Origin: Symsagittifera roscoffensis
Taxonomy: Eukaryota > Xenacoelomorpha > Acoela > Convolutidae
Direction: 5' to 3'
Assembly (NCBI RefSeq): GCF_963678635.1
Contig: NC_087064.1
Span: 77,664,512-77,728,511 of the forward strand
DNA: 64,000 nt
The notes below the pieces were generated by a model. That model was given only the letters and a program-made list of their open reading frames with translations. It made no database searches and was not told the origin of the DNA. Made by a program: the position numbers and the translations under genes. Positions 21,454 to 35,100 of the stretch are shown in pieces; positions within the stretch are counted from its first letter, which is position 1, and the number at the start of each line of letters is the position of its first letter.

Positions 21454-24400
21454 CTAAAATTGTTAACTTAGTCAGTGAAATGAAAAATCTTGCATTTGCT
21501 ATAAAAAACTGCTACTTGAAACTATGAAAAATTAACTTGCAAGAAATTAAAGAGACAACAAATACCTATAGATAATGAAATATTTTTCCTCGTCGATAAT
21601 TCCAATTTACATGAGATAACTCTGGCTAATTTTTAAAATAAAAGTATTAAAGACTCATTGCTTTTGGTTTGCCAATCTCGCCTTGATGCGCCTCAGGATT
21701 CGTGCGTGGCCCTAGTGAATTAAATATTTTAATCGTTCTGAATAAATATAATTCAAATTTCAATCAGGGACAAAACAGCGGCTCTCTCAGAGAGCTGTTG
21801 CTTGTATTTTGCTTCCTTTCCGCTGTTGATAATTATGGTCCTAGAACAACCGGAATCATCAGAACGTACACGGCTTTTTAGTTATTAGTAAAAGTATCAG
21901 CCAAGATGTAACTCTGCTCAAAAGATACAAATAGAAAAAACTATTTGCGACTAATTGATGCTCTCATAGGCGAGGTACACTTATCTAAAGCGGCGAAACT
22001 GATTTCTGACACATCCCCCCTGACAAAAAGAGGGGATAACTGCTTCAGATGCTTTTAGCCCCCGTCTGAGCCAAATCAATCTACCCTAAAGCCTATCTAG
22101 AAACAAGCTCCGCTCAGCCATATGCACCAGTGGCAAGACACAGGAGGCCACCGCAAAGAACCGATTAGACGAAAATTAAAAACTAGTCCGCTAGACGAAA
22201 AAAAATACTATAGAGCTAAACTATATCAGGGAAGCTACATTATATTCTTAAAAATGTTCCCCGTCATCTCTAAAGAAAAATAAACAGGACAAAAATGTAT
22301 ATAAAATTGGATGAAACTTATTGTTTTGAAACTTTTTTGAACATTATGCGATTTCGGCGAAAATAAATTTAAGGTAAGCGAGCCTTAATGTAATTTCGCC
22401 ATCTTTGGGCGGGGTAAAAAATATTAACATAATTTAACTAAAAAGTGAGATGAGGTCCAGTCGATAATCATACCATCTTAATCTTAACCCATCATACTCC
22501 TCCTCAGCATGGTGACGTAATACCATATGTGCATTATTAAACACACGCTCTAGACTCTTTACCTGTTTTCAACTAGAGTCACCTTCTAATAGCTTTTTCC
22601 ACTTCAATGCATTCATGCTGCGACCCGTTTAGCGAAACGATTTGTATATAACTGTAATATAAATTGTCCAATTTGGGTTCAAGATTTGCCCTCTCCCGCG
22701 TTTTATTTTAGCAGGCAATCTATTCCCAGGAGTTCAAGCACCTTTTTTGTTCCAAAAACTGTTAGTTACATTTGACTCCCATCTTTTCCCACAGCCCTCC
22801 TTCCGCTTTTGAACTTGGGAAAGATCACGGTTTTGTATAGTCGTCTGCTTTCTCCCTTGCAAACGAAAAGTACTTTTTCAATTGATGAAATATACGTTAG
22901 GATGAAACTATAGCCTCATATCCAGACATAGAAAGAACCTATCCGAGTGTGCGAAGAGACAACATTTGGTGTCTACCCTGGCCATCGATCAGTGACAATG
23001 CAGCCGCCCTTGTGTATTTTAAATAGAAGGAGCCCTCCCCTGTTCAGCATAAACAGTTAATCAGGCATTCAGCAGTGAACAAATTTACATTATCGTCTGT
23101 GTATTTATGACCACTACATGTTTCGAAATCAGGTTACTTTTATCAACCTTAAATAATTTTCGAGCATATATGGAATTATTTAAGTTTTGAATTTAAAAAA
23201 AAAACATTTCAGCCCCGCTTGATATTCCAAACTCGCTTTTTCCAAATAAAAATCTCGTTTACAGGCATTAACTAATTTCATTATGCTGTTCCTGGCTATA
23301 ATTAGGTGCTGTCAAAACTGCCCTCAGTTTAATTTGATCATGCTCTTAAACTATTAGCAAACAGGGAGTTTCCAAATTGAAAAAGGTGGCAACGCCCGCC
23401 TCCAGTTAAGTAATTTTGGTAACTGGTTCTATAAATTTAATAATTAAATTATAAATTGCCATCCAAGTTTCATACTTTTATGCACTTTTAAACCTGATTC
23501 CAGTCAAATCAGAGTGTAAAAGATTAATTGGGAGGTCTTTTGCTTGGTTAAAAGTAAACAGTTGCAAAAGTTTTTAAAGCTATTTTTTGCACTTGAAGCC
23601 AAAAGCGGTGGGAATGGGTAAGTTTTTAAAATTGCCTGCTTTTCGTATAGTTCTGAAAATTTACCATAGCGAATTTTGAAATAAAAAATCGTGCAATATT
23701 TTTGCAAAAAGAATGCAAATTTTACAAAAACTCTAATGGCAAAATTTTACAAAAAATAAAAAAGACTCTTTAAAAGTTTATCTTCCTAATGAATAATAAT
23801 ATATATGCTATTCAAACATCTGAAATTGATACCTTAAACATTATCCTCAACTTTGCTAAATGTGGTAAGTGGTGAAAAGCTAAATTATAAGAACTTCACA
23901 ACAAATTACACAATTATTTGCTTTCAAAAGTTACCTCAGAATACCTTAATTTACAATAAATCTTCAAAAAAATTTTGCTTCTTAAGAAAACTTGTCTATT
24001 AATCCTAAATTAAGAAATTGCAAAAGCTAAAAAGCCTGCTATTGACAAATCATAAACTATGCACAAAAAGAGAACGTACATAATATTCTAATTATGCAAA
24101 TTATAGCTTTTGCTGTAAAAACAGGCACTCCATAGGTAGCGTCTAGTTCCTTTTCTAAAAATTTGTGAAACTTTTGCATTTTCTGATAAAACTATTGCCT
24201 TTTTTGTCGAATTCTGGCAGTCTCAATTTCTTCGACGTAAAATTTTTGGTTTTGAATTTCCCAGGTAAAATCTTGGAGAATTTTGAAATTTTATCAAATA
24301 TAGCAAAAAATGTTATTAGTTTTAAGCAGCCCAGAAATAATCTGATGTTCTCGTAAACTTTTTTGATGGCTCCGCAATTCACCAGTTTTTCGCAAAAATT

Positions 24401-27400
24401 TTTTGAAAGATCTTCAAATTTCATCAAAAAATTTTAATGATTCTTCAATATCTTAACAGAATTTTAAGGAGCTTACAACCAATTTTTTCTCAAAACGTCG
24501 TTGCAATATTTATAATTATATATGTTGAAAAAGAATGCAAAAAGATTTTAAAGATTTGCCCAGACAGCATAATTTAAAAAAAAACTCATTCGACGTTTTT
24601 GAAATCTTGGTAAAAAACTTAAAGTAAAGTTAGCATTCTTTTGCAATTCTTTAAAAATTTGTAAGATAATCTTTGAGGTGTTTGTTTTATTTTCAAAAAT
24701 TTTTGATATTTCGCGAAAAATCTTTGACATCTTCAAAAACTCTTTGGCCAAAATTTGCCCAGACAGCCAAGATTTTCTCTAAGGTGTTCAGCCAATATTC
24801 TTTGATGTTTTCAAAGCTCTCAAAGATTGATGGACTTGGGTTGCATGTGACAAAAACCTTTTGCTTAAAGCTATATCTACAGGTGAATGGTAGTTATGAC
24901 GTAAAAAATACTTTTCCTTAGAGCTTCGTAAATCAACGCGTTCTTGACATTCAATCTTTTGACGAAAACATAGTAGAAAATCTAGGCTCACTGACGTGAG
25001 AAAAAAAAATGTTTTTGCAGTGACCAACAGTGACGAACTAAACTAGTGAATAATGGTTAGTTGTTAAAATTCGTTTCAAAACTTACACAACTTAGCATTT
25101 TTTTGAATAAGTTTTGCTTTCGAGTAGAGAAACCAATGATGAATAAAGCCTAGTTTAGGCACGGATTAAACACAATTTAACAGCCGAAATTTTGCCTTTT
25201 GGCAATGAATAGTTTTAGTGCTGCTAATTTTCCCTCCGTTTTCGATACTAGTTATCAGCAAAGACCACAGTTTGTATTATTGTTCCGACTTTTGAAGAAA
25301 AAGGAGAAAAATTTGTGCTCGGGCTGGTTTTTTCTTCAAATGAATTTTTACTTTTGAACTAACTTTTTTTTTTTAATTATTCGAAAAGTATTGTTGTTCT
25401 GAGCTCAAATTAAAAAAATTTTCCTGTGATAATTTTTGTAAAATTTTAGGGGTTTGAAGATTGCCAATTAGGCCAATCTGGGACAAGTAACGAGCGATAT
25501 GTTTAGTGCTACAAACGCAAAAACGGAGATTTAATTCGTCTTAGAAATCGTTCCAAATTGAATTTAGGCATGCTAGTTGGTCTATTTATTACTTTGCTAA
25601 GTTCAAAATATTTCACCTTGTGGTTCACATAGCGTATGGAGGATGATTTTCAAAAAAACGAGGCTTTTACATATACCTCGAATAAGTATATAGCTCTTCT
25701 ACCGCGTTTTCATCCATTCATGTAAACATTAATTTTACGGTGTTAGACTTGATTTTAAAACGTTTTCCTTCGTTTGTATTTCACTGACATGCAAATTTTA
25801 TGACAATTGAGCCACATAAACATGAATTAGGATTGCAAAAGTTACAGGTGAGGCGAAAGGGAACGACAAAAGAGCCAAATGAATAAATGAACTTCTGATT
25901 GAAGTAAAGTAAAAAAAAACACAACGAAAAATTCAAAATAAATATTTTACACTGCAGTAGCTTAAGTGACTTACAAAATTTTACCAGCACTGTGAAAAAT
26001 TGGATGAGACTGGATAACATTCAGAAAAATATACAGATTTACCTATGTGCAGAACCGATTTATCTGTAATCATTTTGCGAGCGATAGTCAATTCTATACC
26101 GAAACAATAGACTTTTGTTCAACTAAAAAACGTGTTTTGGATACTAAACAAGACGTTTCTAAACGAGTCCTGAATGTCCGAACTACATCTTGAGGTCTAT
26201 GGGTTGTGCTTGATTTAAGCACTTGCTATTCGTAAAAAAAATCAGAACCTCTCACACCACACCCTATTCAAAATGCACCCTCAACAAAGTGATAAATTTC
26301 GCATATAGCAGAGTTAAAAAATCAAATAGTTTAACTCAATTCACTTTAGAACAATTTACTAGATGGATTAAAACCCCGCTTACGCATTAATAGCACAAAA
26401 TATATCGCGCGTCATTTGTCCTAAACTGGCCGGCTCATTTACACTTCAGCCCACATTCGAAATTCAGCTTTGAAAAACTATTTGAACAATTTTTTTCATA
26501 CTTAACATCTTAATATCACGCATTTAAGCATAATAACACGTAAAACAACTATAGAAATGGTTATTTTGAAATGTGCCGTGAAAATGGAAAAGAACCAACT
26601 GCCCAAATTGGCAATTTTTAACCCCCCTAACTTTAAGAAACCTGATACCGGCAAAAAAATTTTGACCTGAAGAAAACAATATCTTGTTGCTGTCGACAAC
26701 AAATCATTGCCCGCTAGCAATAATAATTCTGACACTTTTTTAAAAGCAACCAAAAATCGCGCACGCTGAATATTATAAACTTTTTTTCCAAAATTTTTTT
26801 TGCTCCAGAAATTTAGTCCTGGATCATGGAGAGTAATCAACGCTGACTGCTCTTTTCGTAAAAACTGTTACGCATCCCGCATCTAAGAAAAGAGATAAAA
26901 AACAATTATAAACAAAACAATCGATTCCCATGCTGTCCTCAGACAACAAAAAGGAATAAAAAATTGATTGTAATCCATCCATTATTTTGATCAAACTTAA
27001 TATCAATTATAATCTGCATACACTCATACATACATACAATTATTGTCCACCTCCAATTGTTACGCCACACCCCATACAAAAAAATCTAAATTAAATATGA
27101 AAATGGTTGAAAACAGCAAAATATAGTTACATAAAATGAGTTACAAAAATCAAAAATACATCAAAATAATTTGAAACAGAACAACAGGTAACCAACTTCA
27201 GTTGAAAATGTGCAAAGTATTTTGTGTGCTTTTAAATTTGCATCTCTAAAAATGGAAAAAATTAACTCTTATGGAGTTTTTTGTCTCTTTCTCTAAAACG
27301 GAAAAACATCAATTGTTGCTATGGATTTTAATGCTTTTTGAAAACATAGCAATTTAATTCATTTTTAATTGATTATGATCTGTTTTTTTTTCTATTTTTT

Positions 27401-29017
27401 AGACCTAGACGATAAAACTCAAATTAGATAGATTTTTTTCCATGGAAATCTAGTGCAGGATTGCTCATACAAAAAAATCTTACTTCGTAGAAACGCTAAA
27501 ACTTTAATTTCAAATATTATTTTTTATTTAATTGTTATCAGTTCAATCTAAAAACACGTTTTTTATGCAAGTTGTCTTAAAATTTTGACTCGAAATGCTC
27601 CCAGGAAAATGTATGCCTCCAATTATTTGAATGTAGACGGAACTAAAATTTTAGTCTATTTTTAGCATCTCGTGGTCGCCAGTTTTGATTATATCCACCT
27701 TGTTTTTGTGAAGCGCGGCTGGGCGTTGGATTCTAATTTTCCAATGCTCTATTCAATTCCGCTTTTCATTTTCATTTTACGAGGGTTTTAAATTTAGTCT
27801 ACTGGGGCGTAAGACGGCAACTATTAATAACAACGAAAGGTAGGTTTCCCTAAACAAGATATTATTCTTTGTTTCCAGGAAAAGGTCAGACTTTATTGTG
27901 TAAACTATAATCATATCGACAGCCTTCAAAATATTGAAAATTATGCAGGTAAAAACATTTTTTTTGGCTTCCTCTATAAATTGTCAGCTGCCTGAAAACC
28001 CTGGTGATTATCAAAAATGACGACAACTTTTTGGGTTATTCTTGAAAGTTTTGTCAAACTTCCTTTCACAACATTGCCACGATGATCTTAAATCATTCAC
28101 GGCTTTATGGTCATAGCTTAAGGTTGCTGATATATCTACACTAATTGGAGTTTTTAACAGAGACATAACAATAATCGGATTGTCAAATTAGACGTTGGCG
28201 ATCTTTTGTACCACCCGATACGCAGTGACATTCACTGACTTTCGTACAAATTCTGCTGCAGGCGCTCTTAAATGCATTCCAAGTTACAATTGCGTCTTTC
28301 AACAAATATATTTAAGCTGGGCTATACAATCAAAATGCATTTTCTCGTTGCACTTTGTAGACCCCATGATGGTACGTAAGAGCCCCAAGTTTTTTGATCA
28401 AATTCCATTTTTGAATTCAAATTACTCAGCTGTTTTTGAATTAATTCAACTAGCACGAGAACAAAAGCCTTCGAGTGCTATAAGCTCTCAAAATTGATTA
28501 ACATAAAACTGCAGTTTTTTTACGCTTTAATTTGAATATCTCGATCCCTTGACAGTGATATGCACGTAGAAAATTGATATGGAAAAACAATTTTGTCCGG
28601 GAGGAATACTCAAAAGTAACTCCTCCGTAATATTTCCGCTATTTCCAATTTTAAAACGAATTTAAATGACTTTGCTTGCAAAACGGTCTAGTTCAAACTA
28701 ATATTCTGTTTTTAGTACCGTTTTTTTCTCATACCACTTGATATCTTAAGGAAATAGCAAGTGCTTTGTAGAAGAAAAAAACGATAAATATTCTTTTACA
28801 CATCACATCAGTTTTAAAAACAGACAAAATTGCTACACAAACTGACAGTAGGCTTTGCACCTCAACTGAGATATAGCTTGATCCATTATAGATTTACTTT
28901 CGTTGTTATAAACAGCTATAAATAATTCATTAATTTTATGCGATGAAATTGGTAATAAATCGGTAATTACTTCTTTCATATGCAAATTTATTCATTCTGT
29001 TGTCCTTTTATTTGTAG

Positions 29018-29178
29018 TTATCTACAGAAGATTCGACGGGCTTTTCCAACATGAAGTTTCTTCACATTTTGCAGAATGTGTTTCAAACACAGAACACTAG
29101 ATCGAAAAAGGTCAGCCGAGGTCAAGCCAAAACATCGAAGAACAATTTGTTGGACGAAATGGAACTCGTGTCCAAACG
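29018..29178 (+). CDS. Formin exon: end of FH3 domain
   Basis: The acceptor TTTTATTTGTAG precedes 29018 and the donor AAACG|GTATGC follows 29178. The 53 codons plus 2 nt include FLHILQNVF and LLDEMELVSKR, matching the last helices of INF2-type FH3 domains. The phase-2 end joins the phase-2 acceptor at 33390, and the joined SKR-TAIL sequence continues the family pattern. The upstream phase is 0, so at least one earlier exon exists unless the ATG at 29051 starts a short form. Confidence 0.7.
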
Positions 29179-32100
29179 GTATGCACAATTGACTAAATTA
29201 ATGGCCCTCTTTTTCAGCAAGTATCAAATCAATTTTCTGGACAACCCGAGGAAAGTGTTTTGATCTTAGTTTGCAACTAACCAAATTCATCAAATTATGT
29301 CATTTGTCAAAATTTTTGCCTCACTGGATAAAAATCAGAACATTTTTGTTGTTTGGCATTATTTTACCCCAACCCAGCCTAAACTTTTTGATACAAGCTG
29401 CCCTCGTAATCATTTGCTCATCCATAGGAATCCGAAAAAGTGCAAGAAACATGGGCTGCTAGAGTTCGAATTAAAGGTTGCCATTTTGGCCAATTTGTGA
29501 CAATTAACGCGCGATATATTTCGCGCTATTATCGCGTAAACGGTAATATTTCGCGCTATTTCGCGCTATTAAATCATCCGTATCAGAGTCAAGCCCTGAA
29601 TGTTCTGACTGCCTTTTAAGGTTTATGGAGCAGTAGTAACATTTAAAAAAATATATGTAATCGCAGCCATTAATCTTCCTAAAGACGCATATGTACAAAG
29701 TTTTTTGATAAATTTCTTTGATAGATATCACTGGTTCAATTTTGTTTGATACTGGTGAGTAAATTGAAGAAAACTAAAGCTCGGAATTGTTCTTTTTGGT
29801 ATTTTTTACTCCGAATTTCAAAAAGAAAATAATTTGGATCTTGTTATTTATTTGCCCCCTATGATACCTTGTAACAAATTGGTTCCCTTGTGATTCGTTT
29901 TTTTCCAAATGAGGCAGTATGTGTTCCAACTTTCGATACGAAAGTAACGAAATATTTGTGCTCGGGGTGGGCTTTTTTTCAGACTAATTTCGACTTTTTA
30001 ACTAGCAATTTTTGACAGAATTTTTTATATCATTCAAAAGGTATTGTTGTCCTGAGCTTAAATTTGAAAAGATATTTCACCTGTGATCATTTTTCGTAAG
30101 GTTATGAAGGTTTAAAAGTCGCCATTTTGGCCATTTTGACCAATTCGGGACAATTAACGCGCGATATAATTCGAGCTATTAACGCGTAAGCGGAGATTTA
30201 ATCCGTCTTAGAAATTATTCCAAATTGGTTGAACGAAGCTTATTTGCCATAATTGGTTTGTTTCAAGGAATGAAATCTATTCTTTTGTATTTTATATGGC
30301 GTGTGGGGGGATGACTTTCATAAAAAAAATTCAAATTAAAAAAAAAAAATTCATTTTATTTTATTTAAATTAATTTTTTAAAGTTATTACTGCTCTATAA
30401 ACCTTAAAAGGCAGTCTGAACATTCAGGGCTTCGCCCTGATACAAGCAGTCTTGTTTAGTTTTAAAGTCCATCATATAATGCTTAGTTTTTTTATTGCTT
30501 TTGTATGCCTCAGAAATTCAATTTCTCGCATTTTATTGACTGGCCTTATCTCAGTAATTTCCATCCAAACCATGTAATAAATTGCCCCCTCCCTTTTTGT
30601 AGAAAGGGAGTTAACATGAGATAGTAAACAGGATCCAATGCTTTTGGTCGAGAACTTTTCTGTGATCAAAACAACTTTTGGTTCATTTTCATAATTGAAA
30701 TATAAAAGCCAATATTTTTTCAAGAACTTAGTCATGCTTGAGCTCTCAACCTCCCGTTAGCTTGAGCTAACTACTAGGTCACCTGACCTGAGATACAGTA
30801 ATAGTTTAAGCAACCTTACGCAAAGTAACACTTGTCATAACAAGTGTTATGTCGCAATTTATTGGTACGATTTTTTTATATTCTCAAAACATGTTGAATC
30901 AACGTTTATCTCATTGCGGATAAGCAGTGACTTGATTTAAGGTTATTTTTAAAGAAAATGTATCTTTCATATGTTCGATGAGAAATATTTAGTTTCTAAA
31001 AATTTGGTTTGATTGACAATATGAAAATTCTATCCAGATTAGAAGCAATTAGCGGGTACGGGAAGATCTTAAGCAACTAACAAGACTGCTCGTATCAGGG
31101 TGAAGTCCTGAATATTCCGACTGCCTTTTAAGGTTTATGGAGCAGTAGTAACATTTAAAAAATATATGTAATAAAATGAAATAAAATTGTTTTTCTAAAA
31201 TTTGAAATTTTCTTTGAAAATCATCCCCCCACACGCCATATAAAGTAAAAAAAGAATAGATTTCGCTCCTGATAACAAATCAATTATGGCAAATAAGCTT
31301 CTTTCAACCAATTTGGAAAGATTTCTAAGATGGATTAAATCTCCGTTTACGCGTTAATAGCGCGAAATATATCGCGTGTTAATTGTCACAAATTGGCCAA
31401 AATGGCAACCTTTAAACCCCCATAACTTTAAAAAAAAAAAGATCACAGGTGAAATATCTTTTCAAATTTAAGCTCAGGACAATATCAACTTTTGAATGAT
31501 ATGAAAAATTCCGTCAAAAATGGCTAGTTAAAAAGCCGAATTTCGTCTGAAGAAAAAAAAATGCACCCCAAGCACAAATATTCCGTTACTTTCGTGCCGA
31601 AATTCGGAACAATAAATGTTTTAAAGCACAGTCAATAGCCACGTGATACGGTTCTTTCAAAATTGAAAGCACAAAAGGAAACAAATTTATTTTCTGGACA
31701 AGTTAGCATACTCGAATCTTAGAAATTTGACTGAATTTTACCATGACACTTTCGTTCCTTTGCAAACGACCTTGTTTATTCAATTTTCAAAAGAGCGGTT
31801 GAATAAATACTGAAAGAGAACTTTACGTTCAGCCAAATTTGAGGATTGGAATGGCAAAATGTGCTCAAATGCTGATCTAACTTTTTGAATATCAAGAATT
31901 TGAATGTTCCAACTCCCCTTCATCGGCATCGAAAACTTTATGGTTACAGTTTGTATAATAGGAGACATCGAGTGTGAAATTTTAAGTTGCGCAACAAAAT
32001 ACGACCGACAATTTGCCTCAATTTATATTGAAACACTTTTGTAGTGCGGGAGCGAGATAAATTGCCACACATGAAAAAATCACCGTTTAAAAAAATGTTT

Positions 32101-35100
32101 TCCTTAAGTGCGCATAAATCATTCTAAAGTTTGGCCAAAATAGTATTTCAATAATATATACACACACACTTCGTTTGGAGCTCGGAACAATAAACAAATT
32201 TCAATTGCTCGTGGAAGTTTTCGGAAATTATAATTTTAGTAAAGTAGTTCATTAGTCTACAAAGAGACATACTTTGATTTAATTTTTTATCAACTGTCTA
32301 GGTTTGCGTAATTCTTGATTGACTAAAAAGGGCAGAAATAGTTTTTATTTTGGGAAGATTTGGGGTGCGATTTACCGATACAGCTAATTAAAGGAAAAGT
32401 TGTTCTCATCGGTGTCAAGGTTGCATGTTTTTTGTAACTCGAGAGCGGTGCAGAGTTTTTGGCAAAAGAGAAATTTATGAGCTTTAGGTGAGCTCGGAAA
32501 ATTAATTGGACGGCTTTGATAAATTGATAAATTTTTTGAGTAATTTCGAAAAACTGCCCTGTAGAAAAATTCATGAGCACACCGTTGCATTTAAGTGACT
32601 TCTTGCTTTGATCAATTAGTGTGACTTAATGCAATTAAAATATATTTTCTTTGAAATTGTTTGAGATTGCAAATAAATAGATAAAACAAGGGCGTGAAAA
32701 ATCGAAAAATTTTGCTTCGATTGATGCAGAGAGTGAGAAAATCGTTTTTATTTGAAAGTAGCTCTATCGATGTTTTTTTTATCATCTTGAAAAAATTGAT
32801 CTTTTAGGCTCAAAGTTATAACTTAATCCAAAATTAGAAATCAAAATTAGAAAATAATCCGCGGCTGATCGGTCAGAAAAAGTCTTGAAATTCTTTATGC
32901 TCAAATTTGTTTTTTTTCGCGGTTTGATTTTCCACTTCTTTTATGATTTCAGTTCCTTTCTTTTGTTTTAATAAATGCAAATTCATTTATCGAACAGTAA
33001 AAGTAAAAAAAACGCACGAAAAACGTGATCGAAATCTAGTTTCGAAATAGGATATTATTTTTTAATTTTCAGCGGAAAAAAATACCGATTGATCCAGTTT
33101 TCTCTGAATGGGATAAAATTACGAAAAAAGTGATCTTCCTAAATTTTTTTTTTCAAATTCAAAGAGCTTTAAGAACATGTTTTTTTTTTAATTTTAAATT
33201 TCGAAATTTTAAGATTTTTCAAATACTAAGTAAGTTTTTTTTCTGTATCCTCGGTTCATTGACTCAATTTTTTTCGTTACTTAAAAGTTTTCAAGCCAAA
33301 ACTATTTGAAATACGTGCAAGTAAACTAGGAGTATTGAAAGTTTCTCTTTGATACGAGCACTCTGGTATGATTTGTTCTACATGTTTAGCACTGCAATAC
33401 TGAGCAATGGAGTTGATGACTCATTGCCTTCACATCCTATGCCTTCCGGTGGTTTAATTTATACCACATCCTGTCAGCAGCTGAAAATAGACAAAAACTG
33501 GGAGGATAAGCAGCCCGAACTGAACAAATCAGTGCTGGATTCGAACTTGAGCATAGCCACTAGTTGCTGCAGCTGCAAATGCCACATTCCAAGTTCAAAA
33601 AGTGCGCCTCATCTTGCCGATATTTTAACACGGGCCGACAAGAAAAACAAAAACGAGACCGATTTTTCAGAAATACAAAATAGTGAAAATTCGGAGCCAT
33701 CACAATTGCACACGGAAGACAATTTGGACCCAAACATAGAGCAATCTGCAACAAGCAACCCTAATGTTGAGCCACCTTCAAGTTTATCGGCCTTACTGCA
33801 ACATCAAGCTGCAAATTATGCTTCGGAACTCAATTCTGAAAACCTGATCAATGACTGCTCTGAGAACGTTAAGTTGCCAAGTTGGCCGAGGCCAGGCTCA
33901 AAAATGCGATCAGTCAATTGGCAGAAACTTCCACCTCAAGCAATTCTGGGAAAAGAGAAGAATTTATGGAAACAAGTTTTGACACAACTATCGGAAAGTG
34001 GAGAAAGTAGCCTAGATTTCAACACAGTCGAAGGTGTGAAAAAAACGCTTTCGGTTCTTTTTCACATTCCGCCCCACATTCAAAATTTCTATTTTCATGT
34101 TCTAGTTGTTTTTCGTGTTATGTTGGCTAAATACGTAATGTTGCAAAACAAAATAAAAAGAACAAAACTGTTCACTAGATAGTCTGTTCACCATGCATTA
34201 TAACAACGCTATTTCTTTCAGAATCGAATTTCAAACGGTGGGGGTGGATAACAGTTTTGTCAACAGGGTCTTAAACTTTTCTGAAACGCTTTCGCGACAA
34301 TATTTATTAATATAAGAGACGAGCACGAGGCCAACATATTTTTGTGAAACGTTTCCAAAAAACGCTCAAAATGGGCATTTGTGTCTTTTTCTTTGTTATG
34401 AAGGCGCTCAGTCAATCAAATTGGTTGATCTAAAAAAAGTTGAACATTTTTTTTTCGGAAGTTTTTGATAATAAACTCTTGTCGCTAAGTACTAGATTCG
34501 CTAAACGTCAATGAAAAGTAATATTTAGCACAATAGGCGAACAATTAAATTCTCCCAGAAGTAAAATAATGTGAAACAATGATAAATGAGAGTGATCTGT
34601 TAACAGCATTCGTGTGGGATGTTACTCTAGACACCAACTTTTAATGGTCAATAGGTCATTTTAATTTTTTGAATAGAAAATAATCCAACTGGGTTGAATT
34701 GACTTTTTAGAGTACTTCAAGCAGAAACAGGACACCTCTGATGTCCCTGCGGGGTTAAACGGGGAATCAGACCAGAATGACTCATCTATGGGCCCCGGAG
34801 GCACTGAGCAGCAGAACAGCAGCTTTGCTAGTCCGGTGAGAATACTGGATGAGAGGAAGGCACTCAGTGTCAACGTTTTCATCAAACAGTTTAGATGGTG
34901 AGTACATCAGTTGTGGGCATATCAACAGTTGCTGTGCAAAAAATAGATTGGAGCAGATTTTTCCTGCGACGAAAAGATTTTTCAAACTTTGGTCATTTTT
35001 TCAGAGAGGGTGACACGAGGCTCTGATTTTAGGATTAGCAAAATAGGTGATATAGCTCAGCTCAAAGCACAACAAATATATACAGTTTTTCAGTGTTCTA

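Larger units (their letters stand above)
16501..29017. other. AT-rich non-coding DNA upstream of the recognised formin exons
   Basis: No convincing gene was found. The contents include AT-rich ATCGATTATAAT copies (18645-18840, 20105-20315, 27360-27460), C/G-tract elements (19680-19890 and 21211-21453), a long hairpin (21037-21125), pieces of the 536-bp repeat family (25270-25560, 26350-26450), and a less AT-rich patch at about 21960-23110. That patch has a TTTTAAATAGAAGGAGCCC segment that could be an LTR promoter, unproven. Upstream FH3 exons of the formin may lie here, but I could not identify any. Confidence 0.5.
29179..33389 (+). other. Formin intron with a giant inverted repeat
   Basis: This 4.2-kb GT-AG intron contains two 536-bp copies of one repeat in opposite orientation (29922-30457 and 31079-31614), a rearranged third piece (29498-29690), and a family-B repeat (32880-33290) near its 3' end. 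Confidence 0.65.

Noticed and set aside
22490-23110. LTR-like promoter patch (TTTTAAATAGAAGGAGCCC, CAGCATAAACAG)
   Set aside because: No paired LTR, ends or coding sequence nearby; kept only as a note in the non-coding entry.
24155-24921. Several 60-90-codon frames on both strands
   Set aside because: Lys/Phe/Asn-rich frames of AT-rich DNA with no domain or splice context.
27839-27885. GTAGGT...TTTCCAG mini-intron candidate
   Set aside because: Flanking sequence does not give a protein-like frame.
28195-28497. 100-codon frame
   Set aside because: Starts without ATG, no recognisable motif, and no clear link to the formin exon at 29018.
29051-29263. A stand-alone 70-aa gene
   Set aside because: The ATG lies inside an exon with a strong upstream acceptor, and the frame past 29178 is intronic; it is better read as the formin FH3 exon.
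29504-31234. Two similar minus-strand ORFs (29504-29731 and 31049-31234)
   Set aside because: Their similarity comes from shared non-coding repeat ends.
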